Made by a program: the position numbers and the translations under genes | Part shown: in pieces, positions 15,432 through 24,078 of the stretch | How the letters are laid out: each line of letters starts with the position of its first letter | Position numbering within the stretch: position 1 is the stretch's first letter | Notes under the pieces: model-generated | What the model saw: the letters and a program-made list of their open reading frames with translations, nothing else | What the model was told of the DNA's origin: nothing | Database searches by the model: none | Assembly (NCBI RefSeq): GCF_945952435.1 | Contig: NZ_CAMFHZ010000026.1 | Location: 1 to 39,745 of the forward strand | DNA from: an uncultured Microbacterium sp. | GTDB lineage: Bacteria; Actinomycetota; Actinomycetes; Actinomycetales; Microbacteriaceae | DNA length: 39,745 nt | Direction: 5' to 3'

Positions 15432-17710
15432 GCACCACCGCCCCCATCCAGGACACGATGCCCTACCAGGACCCGACACGGTCGACCGCGGACCGCGTCG
15501 CCGATCTGCTCGGCCGCATGAGCGTCGAGGAGAAGATCGGGCAGATGCTCCAGCTCGATGCACGCGACGACCTCGCCGACCACGTGCTGCGGCGCCACGT
15601 CGGCTCGATCCTGCACACGTCGCCCGAGCGCATCGTCGAGGCCAACCGCCTCACGCAGCGCACCCGGCTGCGCATCCCGCTGCTCGTCGGCGAGGACTGC
15701 ATCCACGGACACTCGTTCTGGCCCGGCGCCACGATCTACCCGACGCAGCTCGGCATGGCCGCGTCCTGGGATTCCGCGCTGCTGGAGCGGGTCGCGAGGG
15801 CGACGGCCGAGGAGGTCGCGGCGACCGGGGTGCACTGGACGTTCTCTCCGGTGCTGTGCATCGCCCGGGACTTGCGGTGGGGGCGTGTGAACGAGACGTT
15901 CGGCGAGGATCCCTTCCTCATCGGGGAGCTCGCCAGCGCGATGGTGCGGGGATACCAGGGGGCCGGGCTCGATGACCCCACCGCCATCCTCGCGACCGCG
16001 AAGCACTTCGCCGGATACTCCGAGACCCAGGGCGGGCGCGACGCGAGCGAGGCGGACATCTCCCGTCGCAAACTGCGCAGTTGGTTCCTTCCCCCGTTCG
16101 AGCGGGTGGCGCGGGAGGGGTGCCGCACCTTCATGCTCGGGTACCAGTCGATGGACGGGGTGCCCATCACGGTCAACGACTGGCTGCTCAGCGACGTGCT
16201 GCGGGGCGAGTGGGGGTACTCGGGTACGCTCATCACCGACTGGGACAACGTGGGTCGCATGGTCTGGGAGCAGAAGGTGCAGCCCGACCACACGCACGCC
16301 GCCGCCGCTGCGGTGAAGGCGGGCAACGACATGGTGATGACCACGCCGCTGTTCTTCGAGGGTGCGCGGGACGCCGTCGCGAAGGGCATGCTGTCGTCCT
16401 CCGACTTCGACGCCGCGGTCGCCCGGATCCTGACGCTCAAGTTCGACCTCGGTCTCTTCGAGGATCCGCGGCTGCCGTCGGATCGCCGAGACGCGGTGGT
16501 CGGGAACGCGGAGCACGCCGCGCTCAACCTGGAGATCGCGCGGCGCTCGATCGTGCTGCTCGAGAACGACGGGACGCTACCGCTCGGCGGCGCCGACGCA
16601 CCGGGGCCGCTGTCGCGTCCGGTACGGATCGCCGTGGCCGGCCCCCTCGCGGACGACGCCCAGACCCAGCTCGGCGACTGGGCGGGGGGATCCGGTCAGG
16701 CGGGCTGGCTCGACGGCCAGCCGCGGGAGATGATCACGACCGTGCTCGAGGGGCTGCGCGGACTCGAACATGTCGAGGTGCGGTACGCGCGGGGTGCCGA
16801 GATCCTCACGCTCGAGCAGGATCCGAGCGGGGCGACCTTCCCGGACGGCCAGCCGCGTCCGCCCGTGGTCGTGCCGAGCGCGCCGGACCCGGCCCTGATC
16901 GCCGAGGCCGTGGCCGCGGCGGAGGAGGCGGACGTCGTCGTCGCCGTGGTCGGCGATCGGATCGAGCTCGTCGGCGAAGGACGCTCGACGGCCACCCTCG
17001 ATCTGATCGGTGGGCAGATCGCTCTGCTGGATGCTCTCATCGAGACGGGGAAGCCGGTCGTCGTCGTGCTGCTCGCGTCGAAGCCGCTCGTGCTGCCGCC
17101 GTCGGTGCAGCGGGCGGCTGCCGTGCTCTGGGCGGCGAATCCCGGTATGCGCGGGGGACAGGCCGTCGCCGAGATCATCGCCGGTCGCGTGGAGCCCTCG
17201 GGACGCCTGCCGATCTCGTTCGCGCGGCACGTGGGCCAGCAGCCGACGTACTACAACCAGCTCCGAGGGCAGCACGGCGACCGCTACGCGGACCTGACGC
17301 AGAGCCCCGCCTGGGCCTTCGGCGAGGGACTCTCCTACTCCACCGTCGTCTATGCGGATCTGTCCCTCGACGCGGTCGAGCTCGACGAGGCGGACACGGT
17401 CCGCGCGGCGGTGACGGTCACGAACACCGGGGCGCGTCCTGTCCTCGAGACGGTGCAGGTCTACGTGCGCGACACGGTGACGAGCGCGAGCTGGACGGAC
17501 AAGGAGCTCAAGGCGTTCCGTCAGGTCGAGGTGCCGCCGGGGGAGTCGGTCCGCGTGCGGATCGACCTCCCCGTCGCCGACTGCACGATCGTCGACGCGG
17601 CGGGGGTCCGCCGGGTCGAGCCGGGCGCTTTCGAGCTGCTCGTCGGGCCCTCGTCCAGGGACGAGGTTCTGCAGGCGGCCGGATTCGAGGTGGTCGCCTC
17701 CGGCGGATGA
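15428..17710 (+). CDS. Glycoside hydrolase family 3 (beta-glucosidase-like)
   Basis: Retaining exo-glycosidase of 760 residues without a signal peptide, so it should act in the cytoplasm on imported oligosaccharides. It shows the GH3 N-terminal barrel (MSVEEKIGQMLQ, TFSPVLCIARDLRWGRVNET, KHFAGYSETQGGRD) with the catalytic nucleophile Asp271 in LITDWDN. The alpha/beta sandwich domain and C-terminal fibronectin-III-like domain (about residues 640-760) complete a full-length enzyme. It is translationally coupled to the upstream permease, so substrate import and cleavage are co-produced. Beta-glucosides, xylosides or related sugars are all possible. The cluster fits a cello- or gluco-oligosaccharide best, but sequence alone does not settle it. 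Confidence 0.92.
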   Translation: MSTTAPIQDTMPYQDPTRSTADRVADLLGRMSVEEKIGQMLQLDARDDLADHVLRRHVGSILHTSPERIVEANRLTQRTRLRIPLLVGEDCIHGHSFWPGATIYPTQLGMAASWDSALLERVARATAEEVAATGVHWTFSPVLCIARDLRWGRVNETFGEDPFLIGELASAMVRGYQGAGLDDPTAILATAKHFAGYSETQGGRDASEADISRRKLRSWFLPPFERVAREGCRTFMLGYQSMDGVPITVNDWLLSDVLRGEWGYSGTLITDWDNVGRMVWEQKVQPDHTHAAAAAVKAGNDMVMTTPLFFEGARDAVAKGMLSSSDFDAAVARILTLKFDLGLFEDPRLPSDRRDAVVGNAEHAALNLEIARRSIVLLENDGTLPLGGADAPGPLSRPVRIAVAGPLADDAQTQLGDWAGGSGQAGWLDGQPREMITTVLEGLRGLEHVEVRYARGAEILTLEQDPSGATFPDGQPRPPVVVPSAPDPALIAEAVAAAEEADVVVAVVGDRIELVGEGRSTATLDLIGGQIALLDALIETGKPVVVVLLASKPLVLPPSVQRAAAVLWAANPGMRGGQAVAEIIAGRVEPSGRLPISFARHVGQQPTYYNQLRGQHGDRYADLTQSPAWAFGEGLSYSTVVYADLSLDAVELDEADTVRAAVTVTNTGARPVLETVQVYVRDTVTSASWTDKELKAFRQVEVPPGESVRVRIDLPVADCTIVDAAGVRRVEPGAFELLVGPSSRDEVLQAAGFEVVASGG

Positions 17711-17782
17711 TCCGTTCGCCGGCCGCCCACGGCCCGACCGTGCCCCCGACGCGCGGGCGACGGAGGGTCCGACAATTCGTAC

Positions 17783-17799
17783 GGATTTCGACGGAATCC
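17783..17799. promoter_or_regulatory. Inverted repeat GGATT-N7-AATCC before the MFS gene
   Basis: A 17-bp imperfect palindrome in a locally AT-richer stretch, about 40-50 bp before the MFS start, where an operator or promoter would be expected. No clear -10 hexamer or Shine-Dalgarno could be assigned to this gene. Confidence 0.3.
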
Positions 17800-17835
17800 T
17801 CACGCTGCGTCGATCCGCTCTGCTTGGATGAGCGG

Positions 17836-19083
17836 GTGCGTACGAAGCGAGCCCCCGGAACGGGCGGATCGGGTCCCTTGATCTGGTTCGCCGTGGCGAC
17901 GTTCTCCATGGGCATCGACGGCTACGTGCTCGCCGGGCTGCTCCCGCAGATCGCGGCCGATCTCCGCGTCGACGCCGCCGCCGCGGGACAGCTGATGAGC
18001 GTGTTCGCCGCGACCGGTGCGATCGCCGGACCGTTGCTCGGGGCCCTCACCGGACGCTGGGAGCGCAAGCGGACGATCGCTCTCGCCCTGGCCGTCTTCG
18101 TGCTCGGCAACCTCGTCGTCGCCCTGGCCCCGCTCTATGTCTGGGCCTTGATCGGGCGCATTGTGTCCGCCCTGGGCGGCGCGCTGCTCAACGCGGTGAT
18201 CGCCTCCTACGTCGTGGCCCGCACGCCGGAGCACCGCCGGGGCAGGGCGCTCTCGCTCGTCATGGGAGGGTGGCTGTTCGCGACAGCGCTCGGCGTGCCG
18301 ATCGGTCTCGTGATCGGGCAGCAGGACTGGCGGATCCCGCTGTTCCTCGTCGTCGGGGTCGGCATCCTCGCGCTGTGCGGGATCCTGCTGCAAGTGCCGC
18401 GACTGCGCCTTCCCGCCCTGCCCCTGCGCGAGGCGCTGCGCCCCCTCACGCAGCCGACGATCCTGTTCCTGCTGCTGCCGCCCCTGGGACTCATGGCGGC
18501 GAGCTATTTCTGCTTCACCTACGCGACGCTCATCATCGGCCCGCGGATCGGGGAGGGCTATCCGATGATCGCCGTGCTCTTCGGCTACGGGATCGTCAGC
18601 CTCGCCGGGAACATCGTCGCCGGTCGCCGGGTCGACCGGCGCGGCCCCCTCGGCTGGATCACGATCATCTGCGCCACGCTCGTCGTGAGCGCGCTCGCCG
18701 CCGGAGCCGGTCTGCTGCTGCCCGGCCTCGCCGGCGCTGCCGTGGCGGTGGCGTGGTTCCTCGTCGCCGCGTTCTTCAACGGCGGGTCGGGGGTGGCGTT
18801 CCAGTCGCGTCTGGCGTCGATGGTGCCCGAGTCGGTGGTCGCCCTCGTACTCGCCCTGAACAACAGCGCGATGTCGCTCGGGAGCGCGCTCGGCAGCGCT
18901 CTGGGAGGGATCGCGCTCGCCGCCGGCGTCGTCCCGGATCACCTCGTGCCGCTCTCCGCGATCATCCTCGCGATCACGCTCGCGCTGCATCTCGTCGCCG
19001 TCCGGTGGATCAAGCCCGTGCGCCGCGCCCACCTGGACACGCCGATCGTCGAGCCGCCCCTGGGCGCGCTCGATCCCGCCTGA
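17836..19083 (+). CDS. MFS transporter (DHA1/AraJ-like)
   Basis: Twelve-helix major facilitator of 415 residues. The first helix begins about 14 residues in (LIWFAVATFSMGIDGYVLAG). The segment GPLLGALTGRWERKRT matches motif A, and a motif-C-like Gly-rich region follows in helix 5. This is the DHA1 arabinose-efflux/AraJ type, often sugar or drug exporters. The GTG start at 17836 is chosen because it leaves a short cytoplasmic N-terminus and because the upstream frame runs into the GH3 3' region. It lies 125 nt behind the GH3 gene in the same direction and may be part of that unit or have its own promoter. Confidence 0.85.
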   Translation: MRTKRAPGTGGSGPLIWFAVATFSMGIDGYVLAGLLPQIAADLRVDAAAAGQLMSVFAATGAIAGPLLGALTGRWERKRTIALALAVFVLGNLVVALAPLYVWALIGRIVSALGGALLNAVIASYVVARTPEHRRGRALSLVMGGWLFATALGVPIGLVIGQQDWRIPLFLVVGVGILALCGILLQVPRLRLPALPLREALRPLTQPTILFLLLPPLGLMAASYFCFTYATLIIGPRIGEGYPMIAVLFGYGIVSLAGNIVAGRRVDRRGPLGWITIICATLVVSALAAGAGLLLPGLAGAAVAVAWFLVAAFFNGGSGVAFQSRLASMVPESVVALVLALNNSAMSLGSALGSALGGIALAAGVVPDHLVPLSAIILAITLALHLVAVRWIKPVRRAHLDTPIVEPPLGALDPA

Positions 19084-19105
19084 CCGCGGCGGCACAGGCT
19101 CCCGC

Positions 19106-20770
19106 TCAGTCGGCGAGCGTGTACCAGACGGCGGTGTCGACGGGGAGCTCCCGGCCCGTGAGCGGGCCGCTTCCGACGACGACCGACGCCCCCGCGGGAA
19201 GCGCGACGGGCACCTCGCCGAGGTTCGCGGCGACGTGCAGATCCCCGCGGCGGAACGCGACCGTCCCGCGGCCGAGATCCTCCCAGACGAGGGAGCCGGA
19301 TCCGAGTCCCCGTTCGGCGCGCCCTCGTAGCAGCTCCTTGTAGAGCTCCAGCGTCGACCCGTCGACGCCCTCCTCCGCGGCCCGGGCGTACTCGGCCCAT
19401 TCCGCGGGCTGCGGCAGCCAGCTCGCCCCGGTGTCGTTGAAGCCGTACGACGGCGACGTGCCGCTCCAAGGCAGGGGCACGCGGCACCCGTCGCGCCCGT
19501 ACCGCGCGCCCTTGGTGCGGAACCAGGTCGGATCCTGCCGGAACTCGTCCGGGATCTCCATCGCCTCCGGCAGCCCCAGCTCCTCGCCCTGGTAGAGGTA
19601 GGCAGAGCCGGGCAGCGACAGCATCACGGTGGTCGCCGCCCGCGCGCGGGCGAGACCGAGCGCGCGATCGGGTTTCGGCTCGGTGCGCGGGCCGATCCCG
19701 TCGCCCTGCGGGCTCTCCACCGTGAGCGCGAGGCGCGAGGCGTGCCGGATCACGTCGTGGTTCGACAGCACCCAGGTGCTGGGCGCGCCGACGCCCCCGA
19801 ACGCGTCGAGCGACTCCCGGATCACGGTCGAGAGCTCCTCCGCGTCCCACGGCGTCATCAGGTAGCCGAAGTTGAACGCCTGGTTCATCTCGTCGGGACG
19901 CACCCAGAGCGCGGTCTTCTCCAGCGTCGGCAACCAGGCTTCGGCGCAGAGCGCCCTCTCGCCGGGATATTCGGCGAGCAGCGCGTGCCAGTCGCGGTAG
20001 ATCTCGTGGACGCCGGACTGACCCCAGTAGGGCACGTCGTCCTCGTCGCCGCCCATCGAGCCGCCCTCGGGATCGGGCGTGTAGTCGGGCAGGCCGTCCT
20101 TCTTGATGAGGCCGTGGGCGACGTCGACCCGGAAGCCGTCGACCCCCCGATCGAGCCAGAACCGCAGCACCCCGCGGAACTCCTCGCGCACGTCGGGGTT
20201 GGTCCAGTCGAAGTCGGGCTGGCTCGTGTCGAAGATGTGCAGGTACCACTGCCCCGGAGTGCCGTCCGGCTCGGTCACGCGCGTCCACATCCCTCCGCCG
20301 AACACGCTCTCCCAGTTGTTCGGGGGCAGGTCGCCGTGCGGCCCCTTGCCGTCGCGGAAGATGTAGCGGGCGCGCTCCGGGCTGCCCGGTGCGGCCTTCA
20401 GCGCGTCCTGGAACCAGCGGTGCTGGTCGGAGGAGTGGTTGGGGACCAGGTCGACGATCACCCGGATCCCGCGCTCGTGGGCGGCGGCGAGCATCGTGTC
20501 GAAGTCGTCGAGCGTGCCGAACAGCGGATCCACGCCGCGATAGTCCGAGACGTCGTAGCCCGCGTCCTTCTGCGGGCTCGGCATGAACGGGCTCAGCCAG
20601 ATGGCGTCGACCCCGAGCTCGCTCAGTGCGTCGAGCCGGGAGGTGATCCCCGGCAGATCGCCGATCCCGTCGCCGTTCGCGTCGGCGAAGGAGCGAGGGT
20701 AGATCTGGTAGATGACGGCGGTGCGCCACCACTCGGATCCCGGGGCGGACTGCTGCTCGATCTCTGCCAT
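19106..20770 (-). CDS. GH13 alpha-glucosidase (oligo-1,6-glucosidase/maltase type)
   Basis: Cytoplasmic retaining alpha-glucosidase of 554 residues. The four GH13 conserved regions are visible: DLVPNHSS (107-114), GFRVDVAHG with nucleophile Asp216, ALCAEAW with acid/base Glu277, and VLSNHD with transition-state Asp339. The QPDFDWTNP segment (184-192) after domain B is typical of subfamily 23/30 exo-acting enzymes that cleave maltose, isomaltose or sucrose. The start is the ATG at 20770, set by the leaderless -10 box 6 nt upstream. It runs convergent with the MFS gene (22 nt between stops) and is not linked in orientation to the beta-glucoside operon. Confidence 0.93.
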   Translation of the reverse strand: MAEIEQQSAPGSEWWRTAVIYQIYPRSFADANGDGIGDLPGITSRLDALSELGVDAIWLSPFMPSPQKDAGYDVSDYRGVDPLFGTLDDFDTMLAAAHERGIRVIVDLVPNHSSDQHRWFQDALKAAPGSPERARYIFRDGKGPHGDLPPNNWESVFGGGMWTRVTEPDGTPGQWYLHIFDTSQPDFDWTNPDVREEFRGVLRFWLDRGVDGFRVDVAHGLIKKDGLPDYTPDPEGGSMGGDEDDVPYWGQSGVHEIYRDWHALLAEYPGERALCAEAWLPTLEKTALWVRPDEMNQAFNFGYLMTPWDAEELSTVIRESLDAFGGVGAPSTWVLSNHDVIRHASRLALTVESPQGDGIGPRTEPKPDRALGLARARAATTVMLSLPGSAYLYQGEELGLPEAMEIPDEFRQDPTWFRTKGARYGRDGCRVPLPWSGTSPSYGFNDTGASWLPQPAEWAEYARAAEEGVDGSTLELYKELLRGRAERGLGSGSLVWEDLGRGTVAFRRGDLHVAANLGEVPVALPAGASVVVGSGPLTGRELPVDTAVWYTLAD

Positions 20771-20776
20771 GCGATC

Positions 20777-20782
20777 AGGCTA
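20777..20782 (-). promoter_or_regulatory. -10 hexamer TAGCCT, leaderless start of the GH13 gene
   Basis: On the minus strand TAGCCT is followed by 6 nt and then the ATG at 20770. No ribosome-binding site is visible, so a leaderless message is expected. Confidence 0.5.
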
Positions 20783-20853
20783 CGGGATCCGACGCGTCGG
20801 CCCGGAGCGCTGATGGCCGCGGGCCGTCGGCTACATGCCGTCGGTCGCGCGCC

Positions 20854-21774
20854 TCAGCGCGGGATCAGGTTGATCGGCTCCTCGCCGGCGCGCATGCGGT
20901 CGATCTGAGTGCGGACGAGGGCCGCCATGCGGGGTTCCATCGCGCTCGACGCTCCCCCCACGTGCGGGGTGAGCAGCACGCCGGGCGCGTTCCACAGGGG
21001 GTGGCCCTCCGGCAGCGGTTCGGGGTCCATGACGTCCAGCGCTGCGCGGATCCGTCCCGCCTCGGCGACCAGCGCGTCGGTGTCGACGAGGGTGCCCCGG
21101 CCGACGTTCACGAGCAGCGCGTCGTCGGCCATGCGGGCGAGCATCGCCGCGTCGAAGAGGCGATGCGTGGCCTCGCCGCCGGGAAGGGAAAGGATCACGA
21201 TCTCGGCTTCGGGCAGGAGCGAAGGGAGCGCGGCGAGGGGGTGCACCGGGACGGTGCCCAGGCCGTCGACCTGTTCGATGCGCGAAGAGCGGCCCACGGC
21301 GGTGACCGAGACCTCGAAGCCGGCGAGGCGCCGTGCGATCGCCGTGCCGACGCCGCCGATCCCGACGAGCAGCACGCGCCGATCCGCGAGACTCGACGTG
21401 AATCCGCGATCCCACACGCCCGCTTCCTGCGCCCGCACGAACCGCGGCAGCTCCCGCTGCGCGGCGAGGGTCAGGGCCAGGGCGAGTTCCGCGGTCGCCG
21501 GCTCGTGCACGCTCGCCGCGTTCGCGAAGGGGATCCCTGCCGGGATGCGGTCGATGATCGCCTCGTAGCCGATCATCTGACCCTGCACGAGCCCAACTTC
21601 GAGTCCCTGCAGGGCGGAGAGGCGCTGGCGCCCCAGATAGGACGGCACCACGATGTCGATGCGCTGCGCGGGCGGCGGCGTCGCCATGTCCCACACCCGG
21701 ACCTCGACCCCCTCGGGGAGCGGGTGCAGATCGGCGGCGAGGTCGGCGGTCGGGACGGTGACGAGGAAGCTCAC
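20854..21774 (-). CDS. D-isomer-specific 2-hydroxyacid dehydrogenase
   Basis: NAD(P)-dependent dehydrogenase of 306 residues that interconverts 2-hydroxy and 2-keto acids; the exact acid is not evident. It has the nucleotide-binding Rossmann motif LLVGIGGVGTAIARRL and the catalytic set: Arg in LVNVGRGTLVD, Glu in MDPEPLPEGHPLWN, His in LLTPHVGGAS. The GTG at 21774 is preferred over an ATG 69 bp upstream: it gives a natural family N-terminus (SFLVTVPTADL), and a TACGCT box lies exactly 6 nt before it. The longer form would begin with an Arg-rich stretch without counterpart in the family. Confidence 0.88.
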   Translation of the reverse strand: MSFLVTVPTADLAADLHPLPEGVEVRVWDMATPPPAQRIDIVVPSYLGRQRLSALQGLEVGLVQGQMIGYEAIIDRIPAGIPFANAASVHEPATAELALALTLAAQRELPRFVRAQEAGVWDRGFTSSLADRRVLLVGIGGVGTAIARRLAGFEVSVTAVGRSSRIEQVDGLGTVPVHPLAALPSLLPEAEIVILSLPGGEATHRLFDAAMLARMADDALLVNVGRGTLVDTDALVAEAGRIRAALDVMDPEPLPEGHPLWNAPGVLLTPHVGGASSAMEPRMAALVRTQIDRMRAGEEPINLIPR

Positions 21775-21780
21775 CCCACG

Positions 21781-21786
21781 AGCGTA
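21781..21786 (-). promoter_or_regulatory. -10 hexamer TACGCT, leaderless start of the dehydrogenase gene
   Basis: Minus-strand TACGCT ends 7 nt before the GTG at 21774, so the transcript should begin at the start codon. Confidence 0.5.
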
Positions 21787-21851
21787 GGCCGTGAGAGCGC
21801 TGCGCGAGCGGTCCACTCGGCGCCGACCGGACCCCGGCCGCACGGGAGCAC

Positions 21852-21910
21852 GTTCCCCTCCCCGTATGCGCTTCCCCTCCCCGGAGCAACGCCATTACGG
21901 GGAGGGGAAC
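21852..21910. repeat. 15-bp perfect inverted repeat between divergent genes
   Basis: GTTCCCCTCCCCGTA (21852-21866) pairs with TACGGGGAGGGGAAC (21896-21910). A second near-copy of the left arm, CTTCCCCTCCCCGGA, lies within the loop (21870-21884). It sits between two divergently transcribed 5' ends, so a terminator is unlikely; an operator or a dispersed repeat is more plausible. Confidence 0.6.
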
Positions 21911-21973
21911 ACGGCCAGAGGAGGGAAAGGGCAACCGGTGCCGGGGTCCGGGATCCCGTTCAGCGTGCTCGCG

Positions 21974-21979
21974 TAGAAT
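21974..21979 (+). promoter_or_regulatory. -10 hexamer TAGAAT, leaderless start of the SDR gene
   Basis: TAGAAT is followed by 7 nt and the ATG at 21987. A GTG at 21981 is too close to the -10 box to be transcribed as a start. This fixes the N-terminus as MTDASS. Confidence 0.55.
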
Positions 21980-21986
21980 CGTGACA

Positions 21987-23543
21987 ATGACCGACGCCTC
22001 CTCCGACGCCCCGTCGACGCCGAGCGACCGCAGCGCCTCGACGGACGGCGACGCCGCCGGATCCGGCCTCGATCCCGCCGACCTCGCCACGACCCTGCGC
22101 GTGCTCGCCGCCCTGCACGAGACCCCGCAGGACCACCCCGACTTCGTGGCCGTGCGTCGCGCGACGGCCGCGATGTTCAAGGCCGCCAAGCGCGTGCGCC
22201 GTCGTGAGATCCGCGACGCGATCGCCGAGGCCGACAAGGCCGTGATCGCGGCGACCGCGACCGGCGCCCCCGACCGCATCGACGACGAGACGCGCGGCCT
22301 CGACCTGGCGTCGAGCGTCGTGGACGCTCCGGTCGCCGGAGAGCTCCTCAAGCCACGCAACTGCTACATCTGCAAGCAGCCCTACACGACGGTCGACGCG
22401 TTCTACCACCAGCTCTGCCCGGACTGCGCGCGGTTCAGCCACGGCAAGCGCAACGCCCGCACCGACCTCTCCGGCAAGCGGGCGCTGCTCACCGGAGGTC
22501 GCGCGAAGATCGGCATGCACATCGCGCTGCGGCTGCTCCGCGACGGCGCGCACACGACGATCACGACGCGCTTCCCGCGTGACGCGGTGCGTCGTTTCGC
22601 GGCCCTCCCCGATTCCGCCGACTGGCTGCACCGGCTGCGGGTCGTCGGCATCGACCTGCGCGATCCCGCCCAGGTGATCGCCCTCGCCGACTCCGTCGCG
22701 GCCCAGGGGCCCCTCGACATCCTCATCAACAACGCCGCGCAGACCGTCCGCCGCTCACCCGGCGCCTACTCGCTCCTCGCCGACGCCGAGCTGCAGCCGC
22801 TCCCGGACGGGCCGCTACCCGAGATGGAGACCTTCGGCCACACCGCGGATCCGCATCCGGAGGCGCTGCAGGCCTCGGTGGATGCGCATCCGCTGCTCTC
22901 GATCGCCTCTCTCGGCGGCACGATCGCCGAGCAGGGCGGACAGGCGCTCACCGCGGAGGAGCTCGCCCGTCTCGCGATGGCGCCCGGATCCTCCTCGCTC
23001 GCGAAGCACGCCGACGGCACCGCGATCGACGCGGGTGGTCTCGTGCCCGACGTGAACCGGGTGAACAGCTGGGTGCAGAGCGTGGACCAGGTGGATCCGC
23101 TGGAGATGCTCGAGGTGCAGCTTTGCAACACCACGGCGCCCTTCCTGCTCATCAGCCGGCTGCGTCCGGCCATGGCCGCGTCGCCCGCGCGCCGTAAGCA
23201 CATCGTCAACGTTTCGGCGATGGAGGGCCAGTTCTCTCGGCGGTACAAGGGGCCCGGCCACCCGCACACGAACATGGCGAAGGCGGCCCTGAACATGCTC
23301 ACGCGCACGAGCGCGGGGGAGATGCTGGAGACCGACGGGATCCTGATGACCGCCGTCGACACCGGCTGGATCACCGACGAACGCCCGCACTACACGAAGG
23401 TGCGCCTCGCCGAAGAGGGCTTCCACGCCCCGCTCGACCTCGTCGACGGCGCAGCCAGGGTATACGACCCGATCGTGCGCGGCGAGGCAGGGGAGGACGT
23501 CCACGGCGTGTTCCTGAAGGACTACGAGCCCAGCCCCTGGTGA
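21987..23543 (+). CDS. SDR-family oxidoreductase with N-terminal four-cysteine motif
   Basis: Protein of 518 residues. The N-terminal 120 residues are polar and partly helical. A CxxC-x14-CxxC motif follows (Cys126, Cys129, Cys144, Cys147, with His141 in between), likely a zinc knuckle. The C-terminal part (about 160-518) is a classical short-chain dehydrogenase fold with the cofactor loop LLTGGRAKIG (167-176) and the structural NNAA motif. The active-site Ser is Ser410 in NVSAMEG and the Lys is Lys432. At the usual catalytic Tyr position, four residues before the Lys, stands Thr428 (HTNMAK). A 100-residue insertion separates the NNAA motif from the Ser. Cofactor binding is likely, but ordinary SDR catalysis is uncertain. 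The substrate is unknown. Confidence 0.82.
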   Translation: MTDASSDAPSTPSDRSASTDGDAAGSGLDPADLATTLRVLAALHETPQDHPDFVAVRRATAAMFKAAKRVRRREIRDAIAEADKAVIAATATGAPDRIDDETRGLDLASSVVDAPVAGELLKPRNCYICKQPYTTVDAFYHQLCPDCARFSHGKRNARTDLSGKRALLTGGRAKIGMHIALRLLRDGAHTTITTRFPRDAVRRFAALPDSADWLHRLRVVGIDLRDPAQVIALADSVAAQGPLDILINNAAQTVRRSPGAYSLLADAELQPLPDGPLPEMETFGHTADPHPEALQASVDAHPLLSIASLGGTIAEQGGQALTAEELARLAMAPGSSSLAKHADGTAIDAGGLVPDVNRVNSWVQSVDQVDPLEMLEVQLCNTTAPFLLISRLRPAMAASPARRKHIVNVSAMEGQFSRRYKGPGHPHTNMAKAALNMLTRTSAGEMLETDGILMTAVDTGWITDERPHYTKVRLAEEGFHAPLDLVDGAARVYDPIVRGEAGEDVHGVFLKDYEPSPW

Positions 23544-23566
23544 CTGCTCAGCCCCTGGGGACTGTG
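23531..23566 (+). repeat. 18-bp tandem duplication spanning the SDR stop codon
   Basis: CAGCCCCTGGTGACTGCT (23531-23548) is followed directly by CAGCCCCTGGGGACTGTG. The first copy contains the stop TGA (23541-23543); in the second a T-to-G difference removes it. This suggests a recent slippage event at the gene end. Confidence 0.7.
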
Positions 23567-23644
23567 CAATCCTGACGTCGTACGCGGCGATACCCTGAGC
23601 GCACCGGATCCACCGTCCGGATCCCGTCCCGAAGGAGCGTCGCG

Positions 23645-24073
23645 ATGGTTCCCGAGATCAACTACTGGGCCGTTCTGCTCGCGACCGCGTCGAGCATGGT
23701 CGTCGGATCCGTCTGGTACGCGCGCGGTGTGTTCGGCACGCGCTGGGCCCGCCTCGCAGGGATCGACCTCGACAACCCGAAGGGCAACCCCGTCCTGGCC
23801 ATCATCGCGACGGTGGTCGTGAGCTTCATCACCGCGTGGGTGCTCGCGGGGGCGACGGCGATCGCCTGGCACTTCTCCGGCGGATCCTTCTTCGTCTCGG
23901 CGCTGGTGACGTCGATCACGCTGTGGATGGGGTTCACGGCCGCGCGTTTCATCACGCATGACGCGTTCGAGGGGCGTCCCCGTTCGCTGACCGTGCTGAA
24001 CATCGCGCACGAGCTCGTCACGGTCGTTGTGATGGCCGTGCTGATCGGGGTCTGGCCTCCCGCGCTCGGCTGA
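23645..24073 (+). CDS. DUF1761 integral membrane protein
   Basis: Membrane protein of 142 residues with four predicted helices. The opening (INYWAVLLATASSMVVGSVWY) and the following FGTRWARLAG match the DUF1761 family, whose function is not known. A Shine-Dalgarno GAAGGAG lies 8 nt before the ATG, unlike the leaderless genes around it. A TACCCT box at 23591 could be its -10, giving a leader of about 45 nt. It appears complete and monocistronic. Confidence 0.85.
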   Translation: MVPEINYWAVLLATASSMVVGSVWYARGVFGTRWARLAGIDLDNPKGNPVLAIIATVVVSFITAWVLAGATAIAWHFSGGSFFVSALVTSITLWMGFTAARFITHDAFEGRPRSLTVLNIAHELVTVVVMAVLIGVWPPALG

Positions 24074-24078
24074 TCCGT

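Noticed and set aside
21775..21843. Upstream ATG start for the 2-hydroxyacid dehydrogenase
   Set aside because: It adds 23 Arg/Ser-rich residues absent from the family and lies before the -10 box that fits the GTG at 21774.
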